Of a stretch of DNA of 20,222 bases, positions 5,552 to 12,727 are shown piece after piece. Both the position numbers and the translations under genes were made by a program. How positions within the stretch are numbered: position 1 is the stretch's first letter; every line of letters begins with the position of its first letter. Source of the DNA: Cryomorphaceae bacterium. Lineage in GTDB: Bacteria; Bacteroidota; Bacteroidia; Flavobacteriales_D; Crocinitomicaceae. Location of the stretch: positions 1 through 20,222 of the forward strand of contig JAIXRD010000051.1 of assembly GCA_027485365.1 (NCBI GenBank), given 5' to 3'. Below the pieces are notes generated by a model, which did not search any database, had not been told where the DNA came from, and saw only the letters and a list, made by a program, of their open reading frames with translations.

Positions 5552-6313
5552 TTACCATAACACCCCCTTCACCACCTCCTTCGTCGCTTCCCAGTGGGCC
5601 ATGTGACCCGCATGTGGTATGATAACGACTTCGGGTAATGTCGACCTGTTTAAGGCCCTTAAGCGAGCCTGTAATTCCTCTACGCTTACTAGGCGGTCCA
5701 AGGCGCCATGGATGATCTGAATGCTAGTTGGAATTTGAGCCACTAATTCCGTATAATCGGTGCGGCTGCGCATTGCTAAAGCCGCATAGGCGATTGCATC
5801 CGCTGTCATGGTTTCCGCTTCACGTTTCAATGCCGTGATTTGTTCCTTAAACGCTGCTGGATCCACAAATAAATTAGGGATTGCCTCATTAATAAACAAC
5901 TGCTTTCCAGTATACGCGATGCGCGCAACCCGCACTCGATCCGCTTGCTTGGCTTCGCTGTCTGACCAATAATTCGAATTTAATAAGGTAACACGGCTTG
6001 GTTTACATGCTGCATGAGCCAACAATGCGATGGCTACATAACCCCCCATGCTGTGACCAACGACCCTGTAATCATGAATGTTAAGGTGAACTAACACCTT
6101 CTCTACCTCATCCGCCATAAAACGAATGCTCGGATCGTTTACCATGTCAACAAAGGGTGAATTCCCGTGACCGGGTAAATCGATAAGTATGTGTGTTCCT
6201 GGAATGTCTGATAAATTGAGCGGTTCCCACATGGTGGAAGACTCTAAAAAGCCATGTAAGTAAACCGTCACCGGCCCTTCGCCGATCGCTTGATAATGCA
6301 GCAGTTTAGCCAC
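5552..6313 (-). CDS. Alpha/beta hydrolase
   Basis: A 253-residue cytoplasmic protein with the alpha/beta hydrolase fold. An HG oxyanion motif is at H20-G21. The nucleophile elbow is G-H-S88-M-G. The acid is probably D206 (HGALDRLVS) and the catalytic histidine H237 (PHAGHMAHWE). The segment DLPGHGNSP (45-53) is typical of the esterase, haloalkane dehalogenase and MhpC-like groups. The substrate cannot be read from the sequence. The start is GTG at 6313, inside the end of the aminopeptidase gene (8-base overlap), so translation is probably coupled. It is the last gene of its cluster. Confidence 0.85.
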   Translation of the reverse strand: MAKLLHYQAIGEGPVTVYLHGFLESSTMWEPLNLSDIPGTHILIDLPGHGNSPFVDMVNDPSIRFMADEVEKVLVHLNIHDYRVVGHSMGGYVAIALLAHAACKPSRVTLLNSNYWSDSEAKQADRVRVARIAYTGKQLFINEAIPNLFVDPAAFKEQITALKREAETMTADAIAYAALAMRSRTDYTELVAQIPTSIQIIHGALDRLVSVEELQARLRALNRSTLPEVVIIPHAGHMAHWEATKEVVKGVLW

Positions 6314-7601
6314 GTTTCATAAGGTCTTCTATCGCTTCCGCCTCAATCGGTATGTTACGCATCAAATTATGGGGTTGACCACTGGCCTGAACCACCACGT
6401 CATCCTCTAAGCGAATCCCGAGGCCTTCAGCTGGAATGTAAATTCCTGGTTCTACGGTAAAGACCATATTGGCTTGAATCGGTTCGTGCCATAGCCCTAC
6501 GTCATGGGTGTCTAACCCAAGGAAGTGCGATGTGCCATGCATAAAGTACTTTTTGTACGCTGGCCAAGCCGGGTCTTGTGATTTAATGTCTTCCATGGAA
6601 ATTAAGCCAAGATTCACCAATTGCTCCTCCATCAACGTACCCACTTGCTTGTGATATTCGGCCATGATGGTTCCTGGAACTAATAATTTCGTTGCTTCAT
6701 TTTTCACGTGAAGCACCGCATTATACACTGCTTTTTGACGTGGTGTGAAGCGTCCATTCACTGGGATACAACGCGTTAAATCGGAAGAATAATTGGCGTA
6801 TTCTGCCCCCACATCAAGCAACATTACGTCGCCATCTTGACATTGTTGATTATTCTCAATATAATGTAAAACACATGCATTCTTACCCGAAGCAATAATT
6901 GGCGTATAGGCAAACCCTTGAGAACGATTTCTTAGAAATTCATGCGCGAATTCTGCTTCAATTTCATATTCCCACACGCCAGGTTTAACAAAATCCAACA
7001 CGCGATGAAATCCTTTTTCCGTGATGTCGCATGCGGTTTGCATGAGTGCGAGTTCAGCCGCTTCTTTGATGGATCGGGTTTTGTGTAAGATCGTGGCTGA
7101 TTTATATACTTGATGCGCCGGGTAATCAACTTTTACTTGCTTTATAAATCGATCTTCGCGCGTCTCCACTTCGGTATTGGCGCGAAGGTGTTCATTCGTA
7201 TTGAGATAAATCCCTTGCGCTTCCGCCATTAACTGCTTGAAAATAGTCGGGAATTGAGTTAACCAATACACGGTTTTAATGCCTGAGGTTTCAAGCGCCT
7301 TTGCTTTGGTTAGTTTCTCTCCTTCCCAAATGGCAATGGTTTCATTGGTTTCGCGAAGAAACAAGACCTCGCGATGGGCGGGATTACTTGCCGTTGGAAA
7401 TAAAACTAGAATAGATTCTTCTTGATCTACGCCCGATAAATAAAAAATATCTCGATGCTGCTGAAAAGGCATGGCTGCATCCGAAGAAATGGGATAAATA
7501 TCATTAGAATTAAATACCGCCAAGGTATTAGAAGTCATGTGCTGAATGAACTTTGCTCGATTCGCAATAAAAAGCTCACGGTCTATTTGATGGTATTTCA
7601 T
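6306..7601 (-). CDS. pepP: Xaa-Pro aminopeptidase (aminopeptidase P, M24B)
   Basis: A 431-residue enzyme that releases the N-terminal residue from peptides with proline in second position. Residues about 4-140 are the AMP_N (creatinase-like) domain. The C-terminal pita-bread domain has all five metal ligands in order: D263 (LLDVGAEY), D274 (SSDLTR), H359 (MHGTSHFLGLDTHDVG), E384 (FTVEPGIY) and E399 (IRLEDDV). Length and motif spacing match bacterial PepP, which uses two Mn ions. There is no signal peptide, so it acts in the cytoplasm. It begins 3 bases after the small lipoprotein gene and overlaps the hydrolase gene. The gene symbol rests on family similarity. Confidence 0.92.
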   Translation of the reverse strand: MKYHQIDRELFIANRAKFIQHMTSNTLAVFNSNDIYPISSDAAMPFQQHRDIFYLSGVDQEESILVLFPTASNPAHREVLFLRETNETIAIWEGEKLTKAKALETSGIKTVYWLTQFPTIFKQLMAEAQGIYLNTNEHLRANTEVETREDRFIKQVKVDYPAHQVYKSATILHKTRSIKEAAELALMQTACDITEKGFHRVLDFVKPGVWEYEIEAEFAHEFLRNRSQGFAYTPIIASGKNACVLHYIENNQQCQDGDVMLLDVGAEYANYSSDLTRCIPVNGRFTPRQKAVYNAVLHVKNEATKLLVPGTIMAEYHKQVGTLMEEQLVNLGLISMEDIKSQDPAWPAYKKYFMHGTSHFLGLDTHDVGLWHEPIQANMVFTVEPGIYIPAEGLGIRLEDDVVVQASGQPHNLMRNIPIEAEAIEDLMKRG

Positions 7602-7604
7602 TCC

Positions 7605-8042
7605 TTATTTAATCTTGCTAAATCGTAATTGGTGCGTTCCGTTGCTCGACTCAAACGAATACCATAAGTCTTCCTTTGTAAGCCGATCAATAGTGAAGTT
7701 TGTCGCTGTATTATTTACCATGGGGGTTAACTTATACGTGCTGTCCGCAAATATTTTTAATACGGTGCGTTCCCCTGCAATATCCCATCCGCCACCGTAA
7801 GAATGATAGGCTCCGGCCGTATCAATATATGCCCGCTCAAAGGTTCCTCCTTCATTAAAAGTTTCTTTAAAATTTTGGACCAAGACCGTGTCGCTATAAT
7901 CAAAGCCATTCATAAAATAGGCGTTCATTTTCCATTCACCCATGATGTGACCTTTGGCTAATTTACGCAAGCCTCCTTCAGGGTATTTAGCGCAAGAAGC
8001 CACCAGGGCAAGCGATAAGACCAATAATAATAGATTTTTCAT
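7605..8042 (-). CDS. Small lipoprotein, lipocalin-like
   Basis: A 145-residue protein with signal peptide MKNLLLLVLSLALVAS and lipobox V14-A15-S16-C17, so it should be lipid-anchored. The mature part begins AKYPEGG. It has a run of short strands: GEWKMNAYFMNG (35-46), GGTFERAYID, GGGWDIAG, RTVLKIFAD and a closing strand QLRFSKIK. This resembles the small lipocalin-like beta-barrel lipoproteins of Bacteroidota that open with a G-x-W motif. No ligand can be inferred. It lies 33 bases after the carbonic-anhydrase-like gene and 3 bases before pepP. TTACTTTG (minus strand, 8064-8057) is one mismatch from a -7 element and may add a promoter. Confidence 0.75.
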   Translation of the reverse strand: MKNLLLLVLSLALVASCAKYPEGGLRKLAKGHIMGEWKMNAYFMNGFDYSDTVLVQNFKETFNEGGTFERAYIDTAGAYHSYGGGWDIAGERTVLKIFADSTYKLTPMVNNTATNFTIDRLTKEDLWYSFESSNGTHQLRFSKIK

Positions 8043-8075
8043 ACATGCAATTTTAACAAAGTAACAAAAAAAGCC

Positions 8076-8600
8076 TTAAGATTCCTCATCGGTGAACCAG
8101 CTGGCATAGCGTACGTAATTCTTACTGATTCGTTCCACTTCGCCGGCAAAGAGCTCTGAAGAAAGGGTTTTTACTTTTTTAGCAGGAACCCCGGCATAAA
8201 TGCTCCACGATTCAACCCGTGTACCCTCAAGTAATACGGATCCTGCGGCAATGATACAATTCGATTCGATGTGGCAATTATCCATAACAATGGCGCCCAT
8301 ACCCACCAAGACAAAGTCCTCTATCGTACAACCATGCACCAAGGCGTTGTGACCAATGGAAACGGAATTCCCAATCGTAAGTGTTGTTTTTTCAAAGGTG
8401 CAATGCAACACCGCACCGTCTTGAATGTTAACCTGGTTTCCTATTCGGATGCTGTTTACATCACCGCGAACTACGGCATTGAACCATACCGAACATTGAT
8501 CTCCCATTACCACATCACCTACAACGGTTGCATTTTCAGCGAGGTAGCAATTCGATCCAAAAACGGGGGTGTTTCCCCTACATGATTTAATTAGTACCAT
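8076..8600 (-). CDS. Gamma-carbonic anhydrase-like hexapeptide-repeat protein
   Basis: A 174-residue left-handed beta-helix protein of the YrdA/PaaY group. Hexapeptide repeats fill residues about 10-145. Residues corresponding to the gamma-carbonic anhydrase site are present: R45 and D47 (VVRGDV), Q60 (NIQDG), and the metal ligands H66 (VLHC), H84 and H89 (IGHNALVHG). The family forms trimers with metal sites between subunits. Some members have carbonic anhydrase activity and others do not, so activity is not proven here. I chose the ATG at 8600, one base after the cysS stop. A longer frame reaching 8657 would lie inside cysS and add residues the family lacks. Confidence 0.88.
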   Translation of the reverse strand: MVLIKSCRGNTPVFGSNCYLAENATVVGDVVMGDQCSVWFNAVVRGDVNSIRIGNQVNIQDGAVLHCTFEKTTLTIGNSVSIGHNALVHGCTIEDFVLVGMGAIVMDNCHIESNCIIAAGSVLLEGTRVESWSIYAGVPAKKVKTLSSELFAGEVERISKNYVRYASWFTDEES

Positions 8601-8601
8601 A

Positions 8602-10065
8602 TTACGACCATGAGGTTCCGTCTTTACTGTCCTTAATTTGAATTCCTGCCTTTGCAAGACCGTCCCGAATCATATCCGAGGTGGTCCAGTCTTTTTGTTC
8701 TCGCGCCTGTTGACGCAAGGTAATAACCATATCCATAACGCCAGAAAGCCGTTGGTTTTCTTCCTTTTTAGACGGTTCTATTCCCAACACCTCCTGAACG
8801 AATGCATGCATGGCTTGGTTAAACCACAATAAATCTTCCTGGGTCAACTGTTCTTTACCTTCATTTATAGCATGAATATATTTTACCGCATCAAACAAAG
8901 AAGCGATTAAAATCGGTGCATTAAAATCATCACAAATCGCAGCCTCTGCAGCGCTTAGTATCTTAGCGACTTCAAACGAGGAGGTGCTACTTGGGGCAAG
9001 CTTTTCTAGTAAGGAAAGTCCTTCCATCAAGCGTTCAAACCCCTTTTCCGACGCGTTGAGTGCTTCTTCGGTAATGTCTAAGGTGCTTCGATAGTGGGCT
9101 TGTAACATGAAGAACCGAACAACCGCTGCGGGGAATGATTTAGTAAAAAGGTTAGAAGTTCCGTCTACAATTTCTTTCGGAAGGAAATAATTCCCAAAGG
9201 ACTTGCTCATTTTTTGCCCATTCACATTAAGCATGTTGGCATGCATCCAATACCGTGCGGGATTACACCCGAAAGAACCACAATTTTGAGCGATTTCGTC
9301 CTCGTGGTGTGGAAATTTTAAATCCAAGCCCCCACCGTGAATATCAAACTGCTTCCCTAGATATTTGGTAGACATCGCCGTACATTCTATGTGCCACCCC
9401 GGGTTACCGTTTCCCCACGGAGAACGCCAAACCTGCATGTCTTCTGGATTTGCTTTTTTCCAAAGGGCAAAATCTGCAAAAAAGCGCTTTTCATCTTGCG
9501 CATTCAATGTGCGCGTTTCTTGCTCTAATTCATCCACTTTTCTGCCACTGAGTGCGCCATAATTATGCTGCTGCATATAGGTTTTCACATCAAAATAAAC
9601 CGAACCATTCACCACATAGGCAAAGCCGTTTTCAATGATTTGCTCAATCACTTCAATCTGTTCTTGAATGTGGGCTGTTGCCGTCGGTTCAATACTCGGC
9701 GGCAAGAGGTTATATACTCGTTGAAGTTCCTGAAACTTAACATTGTAGGTATAAACAATTTCTAGCGATTGAACCTGCGCTGAGCGAGCCGCCGATCCGA
9801 TGCTGTCTACTTCTTGACCGGCACTGTTCGTGATATGTCCAGCATCCGTAATGTTTCGCACATATTTCACCTTGTAGCCCAAATACAAAAGGCAACGGTA
9901 TATAAAATCAAAATTAATAAAGGTGCGCATGTTACCCATGTGCGGCTCACTGTATAGGGTTGGACCGCACACATACATGCCGACATGGTCTTCATGTAAA
10001 GGAACAAAGTTTTCCTTTTTTCCTGATAAACTATTATAAATAACGAGTTGATGGTCTGACTTCAC
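8602..10065 (-). CDS. cysS: Cysteinyl-tRNA synthetase
   Basis: A 487-residue class I aminoacyl-tRNA synthetase that charges tRNA-Cys. It has the zinc ligand C33 (YVCGPT), the HIGH-type motif PHMGN (41-45), further zinc ligands C228, H253 and E257 (WHIECTAMS; FPHHEDE), and KMSKS (285-289). The 25- and 4-residue spacings match the family. The open frame extends to an ATG at 10134, but the first family-like residues follow a GTG at 10065. A perfect -7 promoter box also lies between these two codons, so I use GTG 10065. The C-terminal DALR-type domain carries the usual tail. It is the first gene of the minus-strand cluster and is divergent from ispD. Confidence 0.95.
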   Translation of the reverse strand: MKSDHQLVIYNSLSGKKENFVPLHEDHVGMYVCGPTLYSEPHMGNMRTFINFDFIYRCLLYLGYKVKYVRNITDAGHITNSAGQEVDSIGSAARSAQVQSLEIVYTYNVKFQELQRVYNLLPPSIEPTATAHIQEQIEVIEQIIENGFAYVVNGSVYFDVKTYMQQHNYGALSGRKVDELEQETRTLNAQDEKRFFADFALWKKANPEDMQVWRSPWGNGNPGWHIECTAMSTKYLGKQFDIHGGGLDLKFPHHEDEIAQNCGSFGCNPARYWMHANMLNVNGQKMSKSFGNYFLPKEIVDGTSNLFTKSFPAAVVRFFMLQAHYRSTLDITEEALNASEKGFERLMEGLSLLEKLAPSSTSSFEVAKILSAAEAAICDDFNAPILIASLFDAVKYIHAINEGKEQLTQEDLLWFNQAMHAFVQEVLGIEPSKKEENQRLSGVMDMVITLRQQAREQKDWTTSDMIRDGLAKAGIQIKDSKDGTSWS

Positions 10066-10084
10066 GCGTTTGGTTTGATTTACA

Positions 10085-10092
10085 CAAAGGTA
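10085..10092 (-). promoter_or_regulatory. -7 box of the cysS promoter
   Basis: TACCTTTG on the minus strand is an exact TAnnTTTG match. With the usual placement (last G at -4), transcription begins near 10081, 16 bases before the GTG start. No TTG is found at the ideal -33 distance. The box also argues against the upstream ATG at 10134 as the cysS start. Confidence 0.65.
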
Positions 10093-10147
10093 GGAAAAGC
10101 CCACAAATAAGCTTAATTCCAACGCGAAATCCATTCGGGATTATTAT

Positions 10148-10155
10148 TAATTTTG
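10148..10155 (+). promoter_or_regulatory. -7 box of the ispD promoter, probably leaderless
   Basis: TAATTTTG is an exact TAnnTTTG match that ends 3 bases before the ispD ATG at 10159. With the last G at -4, the first transcribed base would be the A of the ATG, giving a leaderless mRNA. No clear -33 TTG is present. Confidence 0.55.
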
Positions 10156-10158
10156 ACC

Positions 10159-10827
10159 ATGAACAAATGGACACTTATTGTCCCTGCTGGAGGGGTTGGA
10201 AGTCGCATGGGGGCAAATCGACCAAAGCAATACCTTGAAATTGCAGGAAAACCGATCCTCATTTACACCCTAAAGGCCCTAGACCAGCATTTTCAGCAGC
10301 CAAAATTTATAGTGGCAATGGCCCCGGAGTGGATGGAATACATGCTGCCCTTTTTGCAAGAAGCTGAATTAACGGAACGATGCACGCTGGTTGCAGGAGG
10401 GAAAGAACGGTACGACTCTGTTAAAAATGCACTAAATGAAGTAAGTACGCCGTGGGTAGGAGTTCACGATGCGGTTCGCCCCTTTGTATCAAAAGAAACG
10501 ATTGAACGACTTTGCGAACACATAAAAAATTATGCGGCCGTAATTCCGGTGGCGAGGTTAAAGGAGTCTTTACGGAAGAAAACATACCCAGGAACAGAGG
10601 CCGTTGACCGGTCTCAGTATATGAGTGTACAAACGCCCCAATGCTTTCATGTGTCCATACTCAAAAGCGCGTACGAACTTCCATTTAACGAGACGGTAAC
10701 CGATGATGCAAGCTTAGTGGAACGCCTGGGGGAAGAAATTTACACAGTAGATGGCAACGATGAAAACATAAAAATTACAACGCCTTTAGATTTAGTGCTT
10801 GCAACTCATTTAATTCAAACGCAATGA
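10159..10827 (+). CDS. ispD: 2-C-methyl-D-erythritol 4-phosphate cytidylyltransferase
   Basis: A 222-residue enzyme of the non-mevalonate isoprenoid pathway. It transfers CMP from CTP to methylerythritol phosphate. The nucleotide-binding signature VPAGGVGSRMGANRPKQY begins at residue 8, with R16 and K23 at the expected catalytic positions. HDAVRPF (103-109) is the second conserved motif, and VTDDASLVE is near the C-terminus. Length is normal for a monofunctional IspD. The ATG at 10159 is preferred over an upstream TTG at 10153, which lies inside the promoter box. The last 4 bases overlap the start of ldcA (ATGA), so the two genes are probably cotranslated. Confidence 0.95.
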   Translation: MNKWTLIVPAGGVGSRMGANRPKQYLEIAGKPILIYTLKALDQHFQQPKFIVAMAPEWMEYMLPFLQEAELTERCTLVAGGKERYDSVKNALNEVSTPWVGVHDAVRPFVSKETIERLCEHIKNYAAVIPVARLKESLRKKTYPGTEAVDRSQYMSVQTPQCFHVSILKSAYELPFNETVTDDASLVERLGEEIYTVDGNDENIKITTPLDLVLATHLIQTQ

Positions 10828-11717
10828 TCCAGCCGTCCTTTCTCCAGCCGGGGGATACGATATACATTACTGCTCCAGCCAAAGCCATTGAAGAATCCGT
10901 TGTGTTGGAGGCAAAAAAAACGCTCGAAACTTGGGGCTTAATAGTTCGTATTGCCCCGCATTGTTTGGGTAGAGCGGCGTATTTTTCGGGTACGGATGCG
11001 GAGCGCTTAGCTGATTTCCAACATGGATTAGATGATCCCTCAATCAAAGCAATTCTCTGTGCGAGAGGGGGCTATGGATGTGTTAGAATTGTGGAGGAAC
11101 TGAATTGGACCGCCTTTCAAAAAAACCCAAAATGGATTATCGGATTTAGCGATGTAACGGTATTTCATCAAAAAATCAATCAATTGGGTGTTGAAAGTAT
11201 TCATGGAATCATGCCCCTTGGATTTACAGAAGGATCCATGGAGGCTAAGGAAACCTTACGTAAAGCCCTGTTCGGAGAATCAATACGCATTGAAGCATTG
11301 CCAGCTAAAGAAAACTGTGTTGGAACAGCGAAGGGAAGACTTATCGGGGGGAATATGACCATTATTTACAGCTTAATTGGCACCAAATTGTCCTACGATT
11401 TTAAGGGTAACATTCTTTTTATTGAAGACATCGGAGAACATATCTACAAAGTAGACCGGATGCTGCATGCCTTCAAGTTGGCCGGAATCTTTAATCAAAT
11501 TAGCGGACTTATTCTGGGTGGATTTACAGAAATGGAAGACACGGATGTTCCGTTTGGAAAAACGATTGAAGCATTAATATCAGAACAGGTATCTAAATTA
11601 GGTATCCCTGTGGCCTTTAATTTTCCTATTGGACACATATCCGATAATCAAGCGGTCGCGGTTGGACGAAGCGTAGTGCTGAAGGTAACAGAAGAGAAAA
11701 CCACGCTGCTTATCTAA
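10824..11717 (+). CDS. ldcA: Muramoyltetrapeptide LD-carboxypeptidase (S66 family)
   Basis: A 297-residue serine peptidase that removes the terminal D-Ala from recycled muropeptide tetrapeptides in the cytoplasm. The S66 catalytic triad can be placed: S109 in GFSDVT, E201 in FIEDIGEH and H271 in PIGHISDN. The N-terminus LQPGDTIYITAPA and the segment ARGGYGCVRI (80-89) are typical of the family. There is no signal peptide. The ATGA overlap with ispD indicates an operon, although the two pathways are unrelated; both serve the cell envelope (IspD indirectly through the undecaprenyl carrier). Microcin-resistance MccF proteins share the fold, but the context favours recycling. Confidence 0.92.
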   Translation: MIQPSFLQPGDTIYITAPAKAIEESVVLEAKKTLETWGLIVRIAPHCLGRAAYFSGTDAERLADFQHGLDDPSIKAILCARGGYGCVRIVEELNWTAFQKNPKWIIGFSDVTVFHQKINQLGVESIHGIMPLGFTEGSMEAKETLRKALFGESIRIEALPAKENCVGTAKGRLIGGNMTIIYSLIGTKLSYDFKGNILFIEDIGEHIYKVDRMLHAFKLAGIFNQISGLILGGFTEMEDTDVPFGKTIEALISEQVSKLGIPVAFNFPIGHISDNQAVAVGRSVVLKVTEEKTTLLI

Positions 11718-11764
11718 AATGATTCTAAATAAAAACCATATTTTCATTCGATTGTTCTATACCT

Positions 11765-11772
11765 TAACTTTG
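11765..11772 (+). promoter_or_regulatory. -7 box of the sdhCAB promoter
   Basis: TAACTTTG is an exact TAnnTTTG match. Transcription would start near 11776, 18 bases before the sdhC ATG. No TTG occurs at the best -33 spacing. It lies in the 76-base gap after ldcA. Confidence 0.6.
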
Positions 11773-11793
11773 CACCTGATAATATAATAAACT

Positions 11794-12708
11794 ATGTCTG
11801 TACGATCAGCTTTTTCATCATCCATCATTAAGAAAGTTTGGATGGCCCTAACGGGACTTTTTCTGTGTACCTTTCTTATCGGTCACTTAGCGGGAAACAT
11901 GCAACTTATTCTCAAAACCGGAGAAGAAGGGCGCAGAGCCTTTAATGAATATGCCTATTTTATGGCACACAACCCATTCATTAAGGTGCTTTCATACGTA
12001 ACCTATTTCTCTATAATTTTTCACGCAGTTCAAGGCTTCTATTTAACGTATCAAAACAAAAAAGCAAGACCTCAGGGCTATGCTTATACCAAACCTGGAG
12101 CAAACAGTTCCTTGCCGTCTCGCTACATGGCCGTTTTAGGCACCTTGATTTTAGTGTTTATTGTAACGCACATGGCAAACTTTTGGTGGAGAGCAAAGAT
12201 TAAAGAAGACATTCCGTTGCACTACAAAACTATCACGAAAGAGCAAATGCAGCAGAAAATTAAGTTCACCTATATTCTAACCACGAAAGGAGAATACATG
12301 CCGTTCAGCGTAAAAGAAGAAAATTCCGGAATGTACTATGACTTGCGTACTGGACAGCCCTTAATGAATAAGGCAGATTCTTGCATCTACAGAATAAAGA
12401 ATCATCAAGAGTTGTATGATAAAGATACAGACCTAAAAATCACAGAGGGTTATAAAGACCTATACACCGTGGTTATGGACTTTTTTAATCCGAAGAAAAA
12501 CGACATGGCTCTTGCGTATTTGTTGTTGTATGTGGTCTCCATGGCAGTGCTTGCATTTCACTTATGGCATGGGTTCGCCTCCGGCTTTCAGTCGCTTGGG
12601 TTGAACCACAAACGTTACACGCCGATTATTCAAGGAATAGGGAAACTGTTTGCTTTGGCGGTACCGGGCTTATTTGCCTTAATTACCATTTTAATTTATT
12701 TGAAATAA
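11794..12708 (+). CDS. sdhC: Succinate dehydrogenase cytochrome b subunit, with extra soluble insertion
   Basis: The 304-residue membrane anchor of a type-B succinate:quinone oxidoreductase, carrying two b haems. Five membrane segments are visible at about 16-38, 66-86, 110-131, 236-258 and 282-302. Histidines suited to ligating the haems lie in the first four: H31 (IGHLAGN), H77 (FHAVQGF), H126 (THMANFWW) and H256 (FHLWHGF). From memory, Bacteroidota homologues are usually about 220-240 residues. The extra length is a hydrophilic insertion of roughly 65-85 residues between segments 3 and 4 (about 140-225). Its gene is first in the sdhCAB operon and has its own promoter box. Confidence 0.92.
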   Translation: MSVRSAFSSSIIKKVWMALTGLFLCTFLIGHLAGNMQLILKTGEEGRRAFNEYAYFMAHNPFIKVLSYVTYFSIIFHAVQGFYLTYQNKKARPQGYAYTKPGANSSLPSRYMAVLGTLILVFIVTHMANFWWRAKIKEDIPLHYKTITKEQMQQKIKFTYILTTKGEYMPFSVKEENSGMYYDLRTGQPLMNKADSCIYRIKNHQELYDKDTDLKITEGYKDLYTVVMDFFNPKKNDMALAYLLLYVVSMAVLAFHLWHGFASGFQSLGLNHKRYTPIIQGIGKLFALAVPGLFALITILIYLK

Positions 12709-12727
12709 CGATTTAATCATATTACCG

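Noticed and set aside
8601..8657. Longer start of the gamma-carbonic-anhydrase-like gene
   Set aside because: It lies inside the end of cysS, and the ATG at 8600 matches the family N-terminus.
10066..10134. N-terminal extension of cysS from ATG 10134
   Set aside because: It would place an exact -7 promoter box inside the gene and adds residues without similarity to the family.
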